DNA of 64,000 bases from Pseudooceanicola lipolyticus (GCF_002786325.1 NZ_PGTB01000011.1:1-64000), one strand, 5' to 3'; positions 40,804 through 50,356 are shown, numbered from the stretch's first letter. A program made the numbers and translations. Notes: generated by a model from the sequence alone, not told the origin.

Positions 40804-42591
40804 ATGGATATGGAAGAACACATGACGGAAGAGAGACCATCACAGATAGAGCGCCCGGTTGGGTCTGCCGGCAACGGGGTCTGGGGCAGCGATATCTTTG
40901 CCGATATGCTGCGCGGTCTAGGGGTCAAATATGTAGCCCTCAACCCTGGGTCGAGCTTTCGGGGTCTGCATGACAGTTTGGTTAATCACCTCGGCAACGA
41001 GGATCCGCAGATGCTGCTCTGCCTTCATGAAGAACATGCGGTGGCGATTGCACATGGCTATGCCAAGGTCACGGGCGAGCCGTTAGCGGTGATTCTGCAC
41101 AGCAATGTGGGGCTGATGCACGGCACCATGGCGATCTTCAATGCATGGTGTGACCGGGTACCGGTTCTGATCTACGGGGCCACAGGCCCGGTGGATGCGG
41201 CGCTGCGCAGGCCCTGGATCGACTGGCTGCATACCTGCCGCGACCAGGCCTCGATGATCCGCAACTATGTCAAATGGGACGACCAACCTGGCTCGATGGA
41301 GGCGGCATTGGAATCAATGTTGCGGGCGGATGTGATTGCGCGGAGCGAGCCGAAAGGTCCGACCTATGTAAACTTCGACGTGTCTATCCAGGAAAAGCAA
41401 CACGAGAAGGCCCCGACGCTGCCTAATTTTGCACGTTACCAGCCACCTTTGCCGGCGGCCCCCTCAGCCGAGGGCGTAGCGCGTGCCGCAGATCTGTTGA
41501 AGAACGCCAAGGCCCCTGTGGTGCTGGCGGGGCGCGTGTCGCGCGATCCGGCGGATTGGGCGCGACGCGTCGCCCTTGTCGAAGCGCTTGGGGCAAAGGT
41601 CCTCACCGATATCCGGATCGGGGCCTCTTTCCCGACCGACCATGTGCAGCACCGCGGCAAGCCAGCCTTTTTCATCGACGATGCGGCGGGCGAGGTGTTG
41701 CGCGAGGCTGACGTGATCCTAAGCCTCGACTGGCTGGATGTCGCGGGCACGATCAAGCTGGCGGGCGAGGTTAAGGCGAAGGTTATCCAAGCCTCGCTCG
41801 ACTACCAGTTGCACAATGGCTGGGGCATGGAACACCAAGGACTGCCTGCACTAGACCTTCACCTGGCCTGCTCACCGGATGTAGCGATGCACGCCATTGC
41901 CGATGCACTGGGCGTGGGTGCGGGCGATCTGCCAGAGACCCTGCCGGTCAAACCGGCGCTGGGAATGCCGGAGGCAGATGCGGCGCTCGATATCATGACG
42001 CTGGCAGGCGCGCTCGGAGAAGGGCTCGACGGTGTTTGTGCCAGTATCGTGCGCCTGCCACTGGGCTGGGCAGGCGAGGCCTGGCACTTCCGCCACCCGC
42101 TCGACTTCCTGGGCTCGGACGGCGGTGCCGGGATCGGGTCGGGTCCGGGAATGCTGATTGGTGCTGCGCTGGCACTGAAGGACAGCGACCGGCTGCCGGT
42201 CGCAGTCCTCGGCGATGGTGACTTCATGATGGCGGCATCTGCCTTCTGGACAGCGGCACATTACGGCACACCGTTCCTTGCTATCGTCTCGAACAACCGT
42301 TCGTTTTATAATGACGAGGTCCACCAGGAACGGGTCGCCGTAGCGCGCGGCCGCCCGGTGGAGAACAAGTGGATCGGCCAGCGCATCGGCGATCCCGACA
42401 TCGACATCGCCGGCGTGGCGCGCGCGCAAGGCTGCGAGGGCATCGGTCCGGTCTTCACCGCTGGTGAGCTGGTGGAGGCGGTCAGGGAAGGTATCGAATT
42501 GGTCCGCGCGGGCAAAAGCGTGGTGATCGATGCGCGGGTGCAGCCGGGATACAACCCCAATATGGTCGCCGGCCTGACGCGGAGCGACTGA
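40804..42591 (+). CDS. Thiamine-diphosphate enzyme, benzoylformate decarboxylase / acetolactate synthase-like
   Basis: This roughly 595-aa protein has the three-domain ThDP fold: N-terminal pyrimidine domain with the catalytic Glu in CLHEEHAVAIAHGYAKVTG, a central domain (APVVLAGRVSRDP), and a C-terminal ThDP-binding motif GDGDFMMAASAFWTAAHYGTPFLAIVSNN (the GDG...NN motif). It likely decarboxylates an aryl 2-oxoacid to an aldehyde used by the preceding dehydrogenase. The start is uncertain: 40804 or 40822 (MTEERPS, with GGAAG upstream). Any start further 5' is unsupported. Confidence 0.82.
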   Translation: MDMEEHMTEERPSQIERPVGSAGNGVWGSDIFADMLRGLGVKYVALNPGSSFRGLHDSLVNHLGNEDPQMLLCLHEEHAVAIAHGYAKVTGEPLAVILHSNVGLMHGTMAIFNAWCDRVPVLIYGATGPVDAALRRPWIDWLHTCRDQASMIRNYVKWDDQPGSMEAALESMLRADVIARSEPKGPTYVNFDVSIQEKQHEKAPTLPNFARYQPPLPAAPSAEGVARAADLLKNAKAPVVLAGRVSRDPADWARRVALVEALGAKVLTDIRIGASFPTDHVQHRGKPAFFIDDAAGEVLREADVILSLDWLDVAGTIKLAGEVKAKVIQASLDYQLHNGWGMEHQGLPALDLHLACSPDVAMHAIADALGVGAGDLPETLPVKPALGMPEADAALDIMTLAGALGEGLDGVCASIVRLPLGWAGEAWHFRHPLDFLGSDGGAGIGSGPGMLIGAALALKDSDRLPVAVLGDGDFMMAASAFWTAAHYGTPFLAIVSNNRSFYNDEVHQERVAVARGRPVENKWIGQRIGDPDIDIAGVARAQGCEGIGPVFTAGELVEAVREGIELVRAGKSVVIDARVQPGYNPNMVAGLTRSD

Positions 42592-42593
42592 CC

Positions 42594-43625
42594 TTGGCGC
42601 CGAAGATCTACATAGCACAGGACCCGGTGCTGGAAGACGTGCTCGATATCGCTGCGGAGAAACTGCTTGCCCTCGGTTGGACTGTCGTGCGCGGACCAGA
42701 GATCACCCCCGGCGTGCCGTTGCGCCTGTCGGCGGACCAGCGGCAGGCGTTGATCGAGGATGTGGACATAATCGTCGCAAGCTCCCGGTCGCGGCTGAGT
42801 GCGAAGGATCTCGATGCTTCGCCGCGCCTGCGTGCGTTAGTCTTTCCGACCATTGGCGTCGATGCGGTCGATCTCGAGGCCTGTGCCGCTCGCGGTTTGA
42901 TCGTCGCTAACGGTGCCACGCCAGAAAACTTCCTGGCGATGTCAGAGGCGACGGTGATGCTGATGCTCGTGCTGCTCTACCGGCTGCACGAATCCGAGCG
43001 TATACTGCGCGAAAACGCGAGCCGTCCGCAGCAGATGTATGCGCGGATGCTGCGGGGGCGCACTATTGGGTTGATCGGATCGGGTCGCATCGGGGCCGGG
43101 GTAATCGAAAGGCTCCAGGCGTTCGACCCAGGGCAGATTTTGGTAAACGATCCGTTCCTCACGCCACAGAGCGCTCCGGACGGCGTAAGGCTGGTGGACC
43201 GTGATGAGTTGCTTGCCGCGTCTGATGTGATCAGCCTGCATGTGCCGCTCAACCCGCAGACTCGGAGCATGATTGCTGAGGCAGAACTGCGCGCGATGAA
43301 GACAAATGCGATCCTCATCAACACCTCTCGGGGCGGGCTGATTGACGAGGCTGCGCTCGTTCGGGTGATGGGGGAGGGGCACCTTGCCGGTGCCGGTCTC
43401 GATGTGACGGAAACCGAACCCCTTCCGGAGGACCATCCCTTGCGCAACCTCGACCGGGTGATCCTGACCCCACACATTCTCGGTCACACAGTCGATCTCT
43501 ACACGGTCATGCCCGACGTGCTGGTCGAGAACGCCACGCGCATCATGAAAGGTGATCTGCCGAAATATGTCAGAAACCCCGATGTGGTGGAACGCTGGCG
43601 GCAAAAGCTGGGCGATCTGAGCTGA
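42594..43625 (+). CDS. D-2-hydroxyacid dehydrogenase (NAD-dependent)
   Basis: This 343-aa protein of the D-isomer-specific 2-hydroxyacid dehydrogenase family has the Rossmann motif IGLIGSGRIGAGV, the substrate Arg in NTSRGGLIDE, the Glu in LDVTETEPLPEDHPL and the catalytic His in LTPHILGHT. It begins with TTG 2 nt after the upstream stop codon, with GGAG 9 nt before. It may oxidise or form an aromatic 2-hydroxyacid (for example mandelate-type) feeding the 2-oxoacid decarboxylase next door. The direction and substrate are inferred. Confidence 0.85.
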   Translation: MAPKIYIAQDPVLEDVLDIAAEKLLALGWTVVRGPEITPGVPLRLSADQRQALIEDVDIIVASSRSRLSAKDLDASPRLRALVFPTIGVDAVDLEACAARGLIVANGATPENFLAMSEATVMLMLVLLYRLHESERILRENASRPQQMYARMLRGRTIGLIGSGRIGAGVIERLQAFDPGQILVNDPFLTPQSAPDGVRLVDRDELLAASDVISLHVPLNPQTRSMIAEAELRAMKTNAILINTSRGGLIDEAALVRVMGEGHLAGAGLDVTETEPLPEDHPLRNLDRVILTPHILGHTVDLYTVMPDVLVENATRIMKGDLPKYVRNPDVVERWRQKLGDLS

Positions 43626-44039
43626 CCTGACCCACCGTGCGAGCAGCGTGCACCGTCAAACTGGAGAGCCTGTGCTCCTTGCACCGATTGAACGGCCAAG
43701 TCGACTAGTGTTCGCATGGCGGTGTTACACAACGGCCCCCCGGTGTTGTGCGGCACAGGCGAGCCAAACGGGTCTCGACGCATGAGGGCCGAAAAACGGA
43801 AGGCACCCCACACACAATCCCGACACTGGGGCGAAAATACGCCGGATGAAGGCGCAAACTCAGGCCCAATGATAGGCACTTCAGGCTCCATGTCTTGACT
43901 TTACACCACGGTTCGGCACCTATATCTCGCGCGCCACGCGAGTGTTTTTTCGCGGTAAAAGGTGTGCAGCAAAGCCACTGGAGTTTTGATAGCTATCAGG
44001 TCTGAGCGGGCGCGCTGTTTGGACAAAAACTATGTGTAG
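43626..44039. other. Intergenic region with the MarR gene promoter area
   Basis: No gene is supported in these 414 bases. A short open frame at 43716-43898 lacks a ribosome binding site. A 12-bp palindrome lies near its right end (see 43987-43998). Confidence 0.45.
43987..43998. promoter_or_regulatory. Palindrome before the MarR gene
   Basis: TGATAGCTATCA is a perfect 12-bp palindrome 42 bp before the MarR start. Its TAGCTA core is shared with TTAGCTATCTAA at 51692 and 16980. It is likely an autoregulatory operator. Confidence 0.55.
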
Positions 44040-44576
44040 ATGCAGGCGATGAGCGACGCAAAGAAAGATAAGCAATCAAGCCATGTACCTGTCCACCCCG
44101 ACGAGCGCATGGCCCGGCTGGTACGACTGGCAGCCCGTGGATTCAACCGGGCGCTTCAACTTCGCCTGCAAACGGAAAATGTCACATTCGGTCAGTGGAT
44201 CTTCCTGCGTATCCTCTGGCAGGAAGACGGGTTGTCGCAACGCGAACTGAGCGACCGGGCGCATCTCACCGAACCCACCGCCCACACTGCGCTCATTAAG
44301 ATGGAAGAGCTGGGGTACATCGAAAGACGCAACGTCGATGGCAACAAGCGGCGCCAGCACGCTTTTCTGACGAAAAGGGGATGGGCGCTGCGGGACGTTC
44401 TCGAACCGCTGGCGCTTGAAGTGAACGATGCGGCAATGGCAGGCCTTTCCGTGAAAGCTCAGGACGACTTGCGAAACGCCCTTTCCGTGATGATCCGGAA
44501 CCTCGAGAATGACGAACACGATGCGGCCGCGAGAGGGGTCCGTGTACCTCCGACCAAGGGCAACACAGCAAACTAA
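44040..44576 (+). CDS. MarR-family transcriptional regulator
   Basis: This 178-aa protein has a MarR winged helix (FGQWIFLRILWQEDGLSQRELSDRAHLTEPTAHTALIKMEELGYIERRNVDGNKRRQHAFLTKRGWALRD). It sits just before the TRAP transporter and phthalate genes and is a strong candidate for the repressor acting on the recurring dyads in this region. An in-frame alternative start is at 44049. Confidence 0.88.
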   Translation: MQAMSDAKKDKQSSHVPVHPDERMARLVRLAARGFNRALQLRLQTENVTFGQWIFLRILWQEDGLSQRELSDRAHLTEPTAHTALIKMEELGYIERRNVDGNKRRQHAFLTKRGWALRDVLEPLALEVNDAAMAGLSVKAQDDLRNALSVMIRNLENDEHDAAARGVRVPPTKGNTAN

Positions 44577-44885
44577 ATCGCAAGCCACACGTGCCGAGTG
44601 TCAGGCGCGGGCCTTTAGGTGGCGGTTGTGGATAGATTTTTCGGCTCGGGACGGGATATGAGCCCTGCCGTCCCGGGGTTCCACCGGTTGACGATGTGTC
44701 ATTGCAAAGCACCCACGCCGAATATTCAGCTTTAGGGTGTTCCGCGTCAGGAACTATGACCTGAGTGGCTTTCGCTGAACAATAGTCTCGACTTCAATCA
44801 GGGTTGACGGGTGTGAGTGGATAGACTAGTGGCATTAAAGATAGACATCTAATATTAGATGTCTACTGAAAACAGGGAGGAAGAC
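44577..44885. other. Leader of the TAXI transporter gene
   Basis: No gene in these 309 bases. The region contains the long palindrome described next. I could not fix a convincing -35/-10 pair for the transporter operon. Confidence 0.45.
44842..44865. promoter_or_regulatory. 24-bp perfect palindrome, operator
   Basis: TAGACATCTAA (44842-44852) and its mirror TTAGATGTCTA (44855-44865) face each other across AT to make a perfect 24-bp dyad, 20 bp before the transporter start. The same half-site recurs at 58896-58906 (TAGACATCTAA) and 56730-56739 (TTAGATGTCT). MarR repressors bind palindromes of this kind. Confidence 0.75.
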
Positions 44886-45875
44886 ATGAAATTTCCAATC
44901 AAAGCCGTTGCCGCATCGCTCGGGGTCGCGGTACTTTCGAGCGCTGCTTCCGCAGACAGCATCAATGTGACCCTTTCAGGCGGCAATCCCTCGGGGCTTT
45001 GGTCGCTTCTGGGCGCTGGTATCGACCGGGCCGTCAAGGCGGATGACCCGAACGGCGTGGTGACCTATCAGGCCACCGGCGGTGGCTTTGCGAACATCGG
45101 CCTTCTTGGCCGTGAACGGACCGACCTAGGACTAGCGCATGATGCCGAGATAAAATTGGCCCTCGCGGGAGACGATCCGTTCGACGCACCGATCGAGAAC
45201 CTTCAGGCTGTCGGCTATATGTACAACTGGGCGCCAATGCATTTCTTCATCAAGAGATCCCTCGCCGAAGAATATGGCATTGATAGCATTGACGACCTTG
45301 CGACGTCTGGCGCAGCGATCCGTGTCGCGAATAACAACGCCGGGAACATTGTCGCCAACATCACGACTTTCATGCTTGAAGAGGCGGGCTATGACGAAGC
45401 CACGATTGAGGCAAATGGCGGCGTGCTTGTTCGCGGTGGTTCGGCACAGCAAGCGGATCTGATTACCGACGGCCGCACCGATATGGTTATCAACGGCATC
45501 TTCGTCGGGCATTCGTCGTTCCGCAAGGTCGATGAGGGCAATGACGTGGTGCTGCTCAGCGTTCCCGAAGACATCATCGCTGCGACCAACGAGCGTTTCG
45601 GAACCGGCACCTACACAATTCCAGCCAACAGCTACAAAAACCAGACCGAAGATGTCGTCACGCTCGCACTGGGTGCGATGTTGATCACTTCCGACGTACT
45701 GCCAGAAGAAACTGGCTACATGCTCGCCAAGAGTATCGCGACCAATATCGACGAGATCCGCGGCGTGCATAATGCGATGCAGGCGCTCACACCGGAATTG
45801 CTGACGTCGCAAACGACGTTGCCGTTCCATCCTGGTGCGGAGCGTGCCTACAGGGAACTGGGCTTGCTCGAATAA
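44886..45875 (+). CDS. TAXI-family TRAP transporter solute receptor
   Basis: This 329-aa periplasmic binding protein has a signal peptide (residues 1-23, ASA-DS), INVTLSGGNPSGLWSLLGAGID and the TAXI pattern TGGGFANIGLLGRERTDLGLAHD. It probably delivers an aromatic acid, perhaps phthalate, to the fused permease downstream. The ATG at 44886 (AGGAAG upstream) is preferred to 44859. It is the first gene of the transporter unit. Confidence 0.9.
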   Translation: MKFPIKAVAASLGVAVLSSAASADSINVTLSGGNPSGLWSLLGAGIDRAVKADDPNGVVTYQATGGGFANIGLLGRERTDLGLAHDAEIKLALAGDDPFDAPIENLQAVGYMYNWAPMHFFIKRSLAEEYGIDSIDDLATSGAAIRVANNNAGNIVANITTFMLEEAGYDEATIEANGGVLVRGGSAQQADLITDGRTDMVINGIFVGHSSFRKVDEGNDVVLLSVPEDIIAATNERFGTGTYTIPANSYKNQTEDVVTLALGAMLITSDVLPEETGYMLAKSIATNIDEIRGVHNAMQALTPELLTSQTTLPFHPGAERAYRELGLLE

Positions 45876-45893
45876 GGTCGACCCTAACGATCC

Positions 45894-45924
45894 GGCCGGT
45901 GCGCTGCCGCGGCACGCGCCGGCC
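45894..45924 (+). terminator. Strong hairpin between receptor and permease genes
   Basis: GGCCGGTGCG (45894-45903) pairs with CGCGCCGGCC (45915-45924) with one G-U wobble. It lies in the 165-bp gap between the binding protein and its permease and probably limits downstream transcription or stabilises the receptor mRNA, keeping the receptor more abundant than the permease. Confidence 0.55.
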
Positions 45925-46040
45925 TCCTCATCGACTGCGCGGTGCAATGCGCCCCGATGACTGAGTGAGATGTCACGTCACGTCATCGTGCGGCCTGTAC
46001 CTCGCGGCCCGTTCTCATCTATGCCTGATACGGGGGCTAC

Positions 46041-47945
46041 ATGAATTTTCCTTCACTTACAGAAACCGGTCGTCGTAGAAGTTTAGGCTCGCCGATGAGG
46101 ACCATTGTCATGGTGCTGGCGGCGGCATTCGCGATTTGGGTAATCCACTCAAACCTCTTCATCATCTCCGATCCGCTCATTCAGGGCATTCTGTTTGTAT
46201 CGGGCATTTTCACGATTCTCTTCCTTGCGATCGGCGCGACCTCGCGCGCGCCGGATAGCATTCCGATCTATGATTGGTTTCTCTCTGCGCTGAGCCTGGC
46301 CACAGGGGTGTACTTCTACGTGACCTCGGGAGCGATTGCGGACCGGATCAGTCTTCTCGACGAATTCACCACCGATCAGTTCTTCTTTGGCTCAGCCTTG
46401 TTGTTTCTGACCATCGAAGCGACGCGCCGGACCACCGGCCTGGGCCTGACCGGCGTTGTCGTCCTCTTCCTGATTTATAACCTGTTTGGCTACCTTCTGC
46501 CGCCGCCGTTCGGGCATCGCGTCAGCGAGTTTAGCTATCTCTTGGATATTCTAGTTTTCACCACCGATGGGCTCTTTGGTGTGCCGCTGCAGGTTGTTGC
46601 GAGCTATGTCTTTCTGTTCGTAATGTTCGGAACTTTCCTAGCAAAAGCGGGCGGTGGGGACTTCTTTTTCAACCTTGCAGCGCTTGTGACCGGCAATGCG
46701 CGCGGCGGCCCGGCCAAAATCGCGATCATTTCGTCGGGCCTCTACGGCACGATGTCCGGGAGCCCGACATCCGACGTTGTTGCGACTGGGTCGATCACGA
46801 TACCGGTCATGAAGCGTCTCGGATACCGGGCGCGGTTCGCAGGGGCGGTAGAAGTTGCGGCGTCGACAGGTGGTAGCGCGATGCCTCCGATCATGGGATC
46901 GGCTGCCTTCATCATGGCCGAGTATTCCGGCATCTCTTATAACGCCATTGTGCTTGCCGCTCTGGTGCCGGCACTTCTTTACTACACTGGTGTCTTCGCT
47001 CAGGTTCACTTCCGGTCAGTCAAGCACAACCTGCGACCGTCCGCAGACGAAATTCCTTCAGCAAAGGAAACGTTTAAGACCGGATGGGTTTTCCTGCTAC
47101 CGATCATCGGCATCATCGTCGCCCTTATCTTGGGGTATTCCCCGACCTTCACAGCCGGTGTCGGCGTTCTGGTAACCATCCTGGCCGCGATGATCCTGAA
47201 GGACACACGGCTGTCACTGTGGCAGTTGGTGGAAGGGCTGGGGGCAACTACGCTCCAAATCCTGCCGGTCGCAGGCGCTTGTGCCGCAGCTGGTCTTGTG
47301 ATCGGCGGCCTGTCGATGACCGGCCTTGGAATGAAATCCGCGAACGTCATTTTGACTGTCAGCAACATGCAACCACTGCTGACTCTCGTTATCGCCGCGC
47401 TCGTCACGATTGTTCTCGGTCTCGGGATGCCAACGCCCAGTGCGTATATCCTGGCGGCCGTGCTAGTAGGTCCGGCGCTGGCGAAACTTGGTTTCCCGAC
47501 GTTGCCCAGCCAGATGTTTCTGCTCTACTACGCGATTCTCTCGGCACTGACGCCACCGATTGCTGTGGCTGCAATCGCGGCCTCAGCGATTGCAGACGAA
47601 GACCCCTTCAAGATCGCGTTCTCTGCAGTCCGGCTAGCCATCGTCGGCTTCCTGCTGCCCTTCGCCTTCGTGTGGAACCCAGGTATTCTCCTAGAACTTG
47701 GCCCCCTGGCAAACACCTTGGCCGTCGTGGGTGCTTTTGCCGGAGCCCTCGCGGTCGCAGCCTCTCTGGAAGGCTTGGTCAAGACACAACTCACTGCAAT
47801 CGAAAGGGGCGTACTTCCCATCGCTGCGATTGGCGCCGTAAGTCCATATTTGGCGGTATCCGCGATCTGTATTTTGGTGATTGTCGCAATGCTAATCCGG
47901 CAGATCGCTTTCACGACAGAAAGCGCCCACGTCGACAGAGCCTAG
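46041..47945 (+). CDS. TRAP transporter fused permease (TAXI type, 4TM/12TM)
   Basis: This 634-aa protein is strongly hydrophobic, with an N-terminal four-helix DctQ-like part (residues about 15-150) fused to a twelve-helix DctM-like part (FMFGTFLAKAGGG, GTMSGSPTSDVVATGSITIPVMKRLGYRARFAGAVEVAAS, LGMPTPSAYILAAVLVGPALAKLG). It uses sodium-ion gradients to import the ligand brought by the receptor. It sits in the inner membrane. Confidence 0.9.
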   Translation: MNFPSLTETGRRRSLGSPMRTIVMVLAAAFAIWVIHSNLFIISDPLIQGILFVSGIFTILFLAIGATSRAPDSIPIYDWFLSALSLATGVYFYVTSGAIADRISLLDEFTTDQFFFGSALLFLTIEATRRTTGLGLTGVVVLFLIYNLFGYLLPPPFGHRVSEFSYLLDILVFTTDGLFGVPLQVVASYVFLFVMFGTFLAKAGGGDFFFNLAALVTGNARGGPAKIAIISSGLYGTMSGSPTSDVVATGSITIPVMKRLGYRARFAGAVEVAASTGGSAMPPIMGSAAFIMAEYSGISYNAIVLAALVPALLYYTGVFAQVHFRSVKHNLRPSADEIPSAKETFKTGWVFLLPIIGIIVALILGYSPTFTAGVGVLVTILAAMILKDTRLSLWQLVEGLGATTLQILPVAGACAAAGLVIGGLSMTGLGMKSANVILTVSNMQPLLTLVIAALVTIVLGLGMPTPSAYILAAVLVGPALAKLGFPTLPSQMFLLYYAILSALTPPIAVAAIAASAIADEDPFKIAFSAVRLAIVGFLLPFAFVWNPGILLELGPLANTLAVVGAFAGALAVAASLEGLVKTQLTAIERGVLPIAAIGAVSPYLAVSAICILVIVAMLIRQIAFTTESAHVDRA

Positions 47946-48157
47946 CTGTCGCGCCTCAGCAGGTTGCCCCAATTGAAGTGCAGTCTGGTCATCGAGGGAT
48001 TCAACCCAGAGGCGGCATGTGGCCTGGGCCAATTTCTAAGGTTGGTCCGGGCCGGTCGGCCTATGACTCGGCCTATGACGCGGAAAACAGGCGGCTACTT
48101 CCGTAGGTGGGAACTGATCACTTCGCAACCGGCGCAAAGTACGTCGAGGTTCAGGAA
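47946..48157. other. Gap between the permease and the next gene
   Basis: No gene is supported in these 212 bases. A weak extended frame runs into the next gene from 48107. No promoter was identified with confidence. Confidence 0.4.
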
Positions 48158-48733
48158 ATGAATGAAACACGGGGACCGGAAGAACTTGGGCCAAAACAGC
48201 TTAGTATCGGCACCGACGCGATCTCCGTGCTGTCGGTTACCATCAGAGCACCCCTTGTACAGGCCGCGGTCGTCGCGAAGGCGATCAACGATGCCGCTCC
48301 TGATCACCTAGATTGGAACCGATTTGACGCGCGCATGTCGCTACAGAATCAGACTGTCAATGACCAGATCATCTTTTCGGTGACCTTGCGTGGGGAAGAA
48401 GCATCCGTTTCGCTCCGAGACGGAATGGCCGCCTTGGCCCATGATCTCGAAGAGAGGCTGAGCTTCGCTTCGGTGACTGTAGGACAACAGGTGCCAGCCA
48501 ACGGTACTGACCCGAAACCGCCAGCCGCGCCGCGCTATTGGAAAGCCTGGGTCGCCAGCATGCTGGGTGTCTATCCTCTGCTGATCCTTATCTACTACGC
48601 GCTGCAACCGCTCACGCAAAACCTTCCAGGTCCGGTGTCATTGTTTCTTGTTGCGCTGGTGCTCACCGGAGTGAACGGTGTCTACGTTGCGCCGTTTCTG
48701 GGCAAGAGATTGCGTCCATGGCTCACACGGTGA
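48158..48733 (+). CDS. Small membrane protein with ABM-like N-terminal domain
   Basis: About 191 aa. Residues 1-110 look like a soluble ferredoxin-like (antibiotic biosynthesis monooxygenase) fold, with TIRAPLVQAAVVAKAIND and QNQTVNDQIIFSVTLRG. Two C-terminal transmembrane helices follow (WVASMLGVYPLLILIYYALQPL and PVSLFLVALVLTGVNGVYVAPFLG). The family is not firmly identified. It lies between the transporter and the oxygenase genes. The frame opens at 48107; I chose the ATG at 48158. Confidence 0.65.
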   Translation: MNETRGPEELGPKQLSIGTDAISVLSVTIRAPLVQAAVVAKAINDAAPDHLDWNRFDARMSLQNQTVNDQIIFSVTLRGEEASVSLRDGMAALAHDLEERLSFASVTVGQQVPANGTDPKPPAAPRYWKAWVASMLGVYPLLILIYYALQPLTQNLPGPVSLFLVALVLTGVNGVYVAPFLGKRLRPWLTR

Positions 48734-49044
48734 AGCGAGATAGTGCGCTTGCCGCGACTCATGCGCAGGCTGGCTGCCATGACACCTCAGTGACGGGCCC
48801 GGCAAGCCGCTGTCGGGGAGGTACAGAAGCACAATTGCGCGAAAGTATCTCGGTTAGGCGATCTCGTCAGCTTGGTCTAGTTCAGAACCCGCTATTTCGG
48901 ACAACAAGTGAGGTCAGTTCCTACTACGCGGGCAAAAAAATTTGCAGGTTACGTTGACAGATAAAACTTAGAGAGCTAAGAATACTTGAGAGGTAGAGTA
49001 CCACTCATCCACTAAAAGAGTCGGATGCCCTTGGAGGAGCCCAG
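48734..49044. other. Intergenic region before the oxygenase gene
   Basis: No gene is supported in these 311 bases. The right part holds the promoter and dyad of the oxygenase gene. Confidence 0.45.
48954..48982 (+). promoter_or_regulatory. Promoter and operator before the phthalate oxygenase gene
   Basis: TTGACA (48954-48959), an operator-like TTAGAGAGCTAA (48968-48979) and TAAGAA (48977-48982) as a weak -10 at a 17-bp spacing. The dyad occupies the region between -35 and -10, as expected for a repressor. Confidence 0.55.
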
Positions 49045-50325
49045 ATGCTTACACCCGAAGAGAATGAACTGCTTACACGCGTAACGGGGGATGCCCCGAT
49101 GGCGCAACTCATGCGTCAACACTGGACGCCCGTATGCCTGATCGAAGAGGTTGAAGAGTCGGACGGCAAACCGCTTCGAGTCGAAGTTCTCGGCGAGAGC
49201 TATGTCGCGTTCCGGGATACCAAGGGTCGTCTGGGGATGCTGGATGAGCTTTGCCCGCACAGAAAGGCCTCTCTGGTCTATGGCCGAAACGAGGAATGTG
49301 GGCTGCGCTGCCTTTATCACGGCTGGAAGATGGACGTCGAAGGCAATGTCGTCGCCATGTCTTCGGAGCCGGAAGGCAGTCCATTGATGGACAAGGTCAA
49401 ACATCGTTCCTACCCCGTGCGGGAGTGGGGCGGCTTCGTCTGGGCTTGGCTCGGCGAGAAAGATGACATGCCTGAGTTCCAACCGCCGGCCTTTGCCCCG
49501 ACCGAGGACACCCCAGTTTCGATCCTGAAAATTCGCGTTCCTGCAAACTGGGCGCAGATCCACGAGGGTCAGATCGACAGCGCGCACTCGTCGTCGCTCC
49601 ATTCGTCGAATATGGTTCCGGCACGGGTCGAGGGCGCCGCGGCGGACGACAAATCATGGTACCGCCCGTCGACCGACAAATCCCCACGTATGCAGACTGA
49701 AACCACGAGCTACGGTTTCCACTACGCGGCGATCCGAAAGCCAATCAAAAACGCTCAGACGCACAACTATCTTCGGATCACCGAATTTGTCGCGCCCTAT
49801 TACTCGCTGATTCCGCCCAACAACAACTACCGAGTCGCAAGCGTCATCGTGCCGATCAATGACGATGAGACAGCATTTCACTTCATAGCCTTCGACGGAC
49901 CTAACGTTCCCTCTACCGAAGAGTGGCGCAAATTTGCCCATGCCGTACCGGGTGTGGATGTCGACCACAAATGGCGCTCTCTCCGGACCTTAGAGAACGA
50001 CTTCAAACAGGACCGCGAAAGGATGAAGGAAGGCCACTTTACAGGCGTGGACGGCATTCCGAACGAAGATATTGTGATGTGGGTTTCGATGGGCAGCCGC
50101 GTGCAGCGCCACACAGATATTCTTGGGGCTTCCGACCTGGCGATTGTCGAATTCCGTCGGCTGATGGCCGATGCAGCAAAGAAAGTCGCCGAAGGTGGTC
50201 AGGCGATCGGCACTGACTCGAAGATTCCGCAAAGGGTAATCGCCTCTCATGAGGGCGTGTATCCTAAAGACGTCGATTGGCGAACACTTGTGGACACGTC
50301 GAGCAAGACGGAAGCGGCGGAATAA
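49045..50325 (+). CDS. pht3: Phthalate 4,5-dioxygenase oxygenase subunit (Pht3-like)
   Basis: This 426-aa Rieske non-heme iron oxygenase has the Rieske ligands C70-P-H72 and C89-L-Y-H92 and the mononuclear iron site D178-x2-H181-x4-H186. The family resemblance is to phthalate 4,5-dioxygenase and similar homotrimeric oxygenases. With the reductase it would hydroxylate phthalate at positions 4 and 5. The start has GGAGGAG upstream. Substrate identity rests on the neighbouring Pht2-, Pht4- and Pht5-like genes. Confidence 0.85.
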   Translation: MLTPEENELLTRVTGDAPMAQLMRQHWTPVCLIEEVEESDGKPLRVEVLGESYVAFRDTKGRLGMLDELCPHRKASLVYGRNEECGLRCLYHGWKMDVEGNVVAMSSEPEGSPLMDKVKHRSYPVREWGGFVWAWLGEKDDMPEFQPPAFAPTEDTPVSILKIRVPANWAQIHEGQIDSAHSSSLHSSNMVPARVEGAAADDKSWYRPSTDKSPRMQTETTSYGFHYAAIRKPIKNAQTHNYLRITEFVAPYYSLIPPNNNYRVASVIVPINDDETAFHFIAFDGPNVPSTEEWRKFAHAVPGVDVDHKWRSLRTLENDFKQDRERMKEGHFTGVDGIPNEDIVMWVSMGSRVQRHTDILGASDLAIVEFRRLMADAAKKVAEGGQAIGTDSKIPQRVIASHEGVYPKDVDWRTLVDTSSKTEAAE

Positions 50326-50356
50326 CCCGCCTACATGTTTCCTCCCTGAACCGTCC

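Noticed and set aside
44296..44712. 138-aa minus-strand frame over the MarR gene
   Set aside because: It is antisense to a conserved winged-helix coding region and shows no family resemblance.
44804..44827. TTGACG with TAGACT as promoter of the TRAP operon
   Set aside because: The spacing is only 12 bp and no suitable -10 occurs at 16-18 bp.
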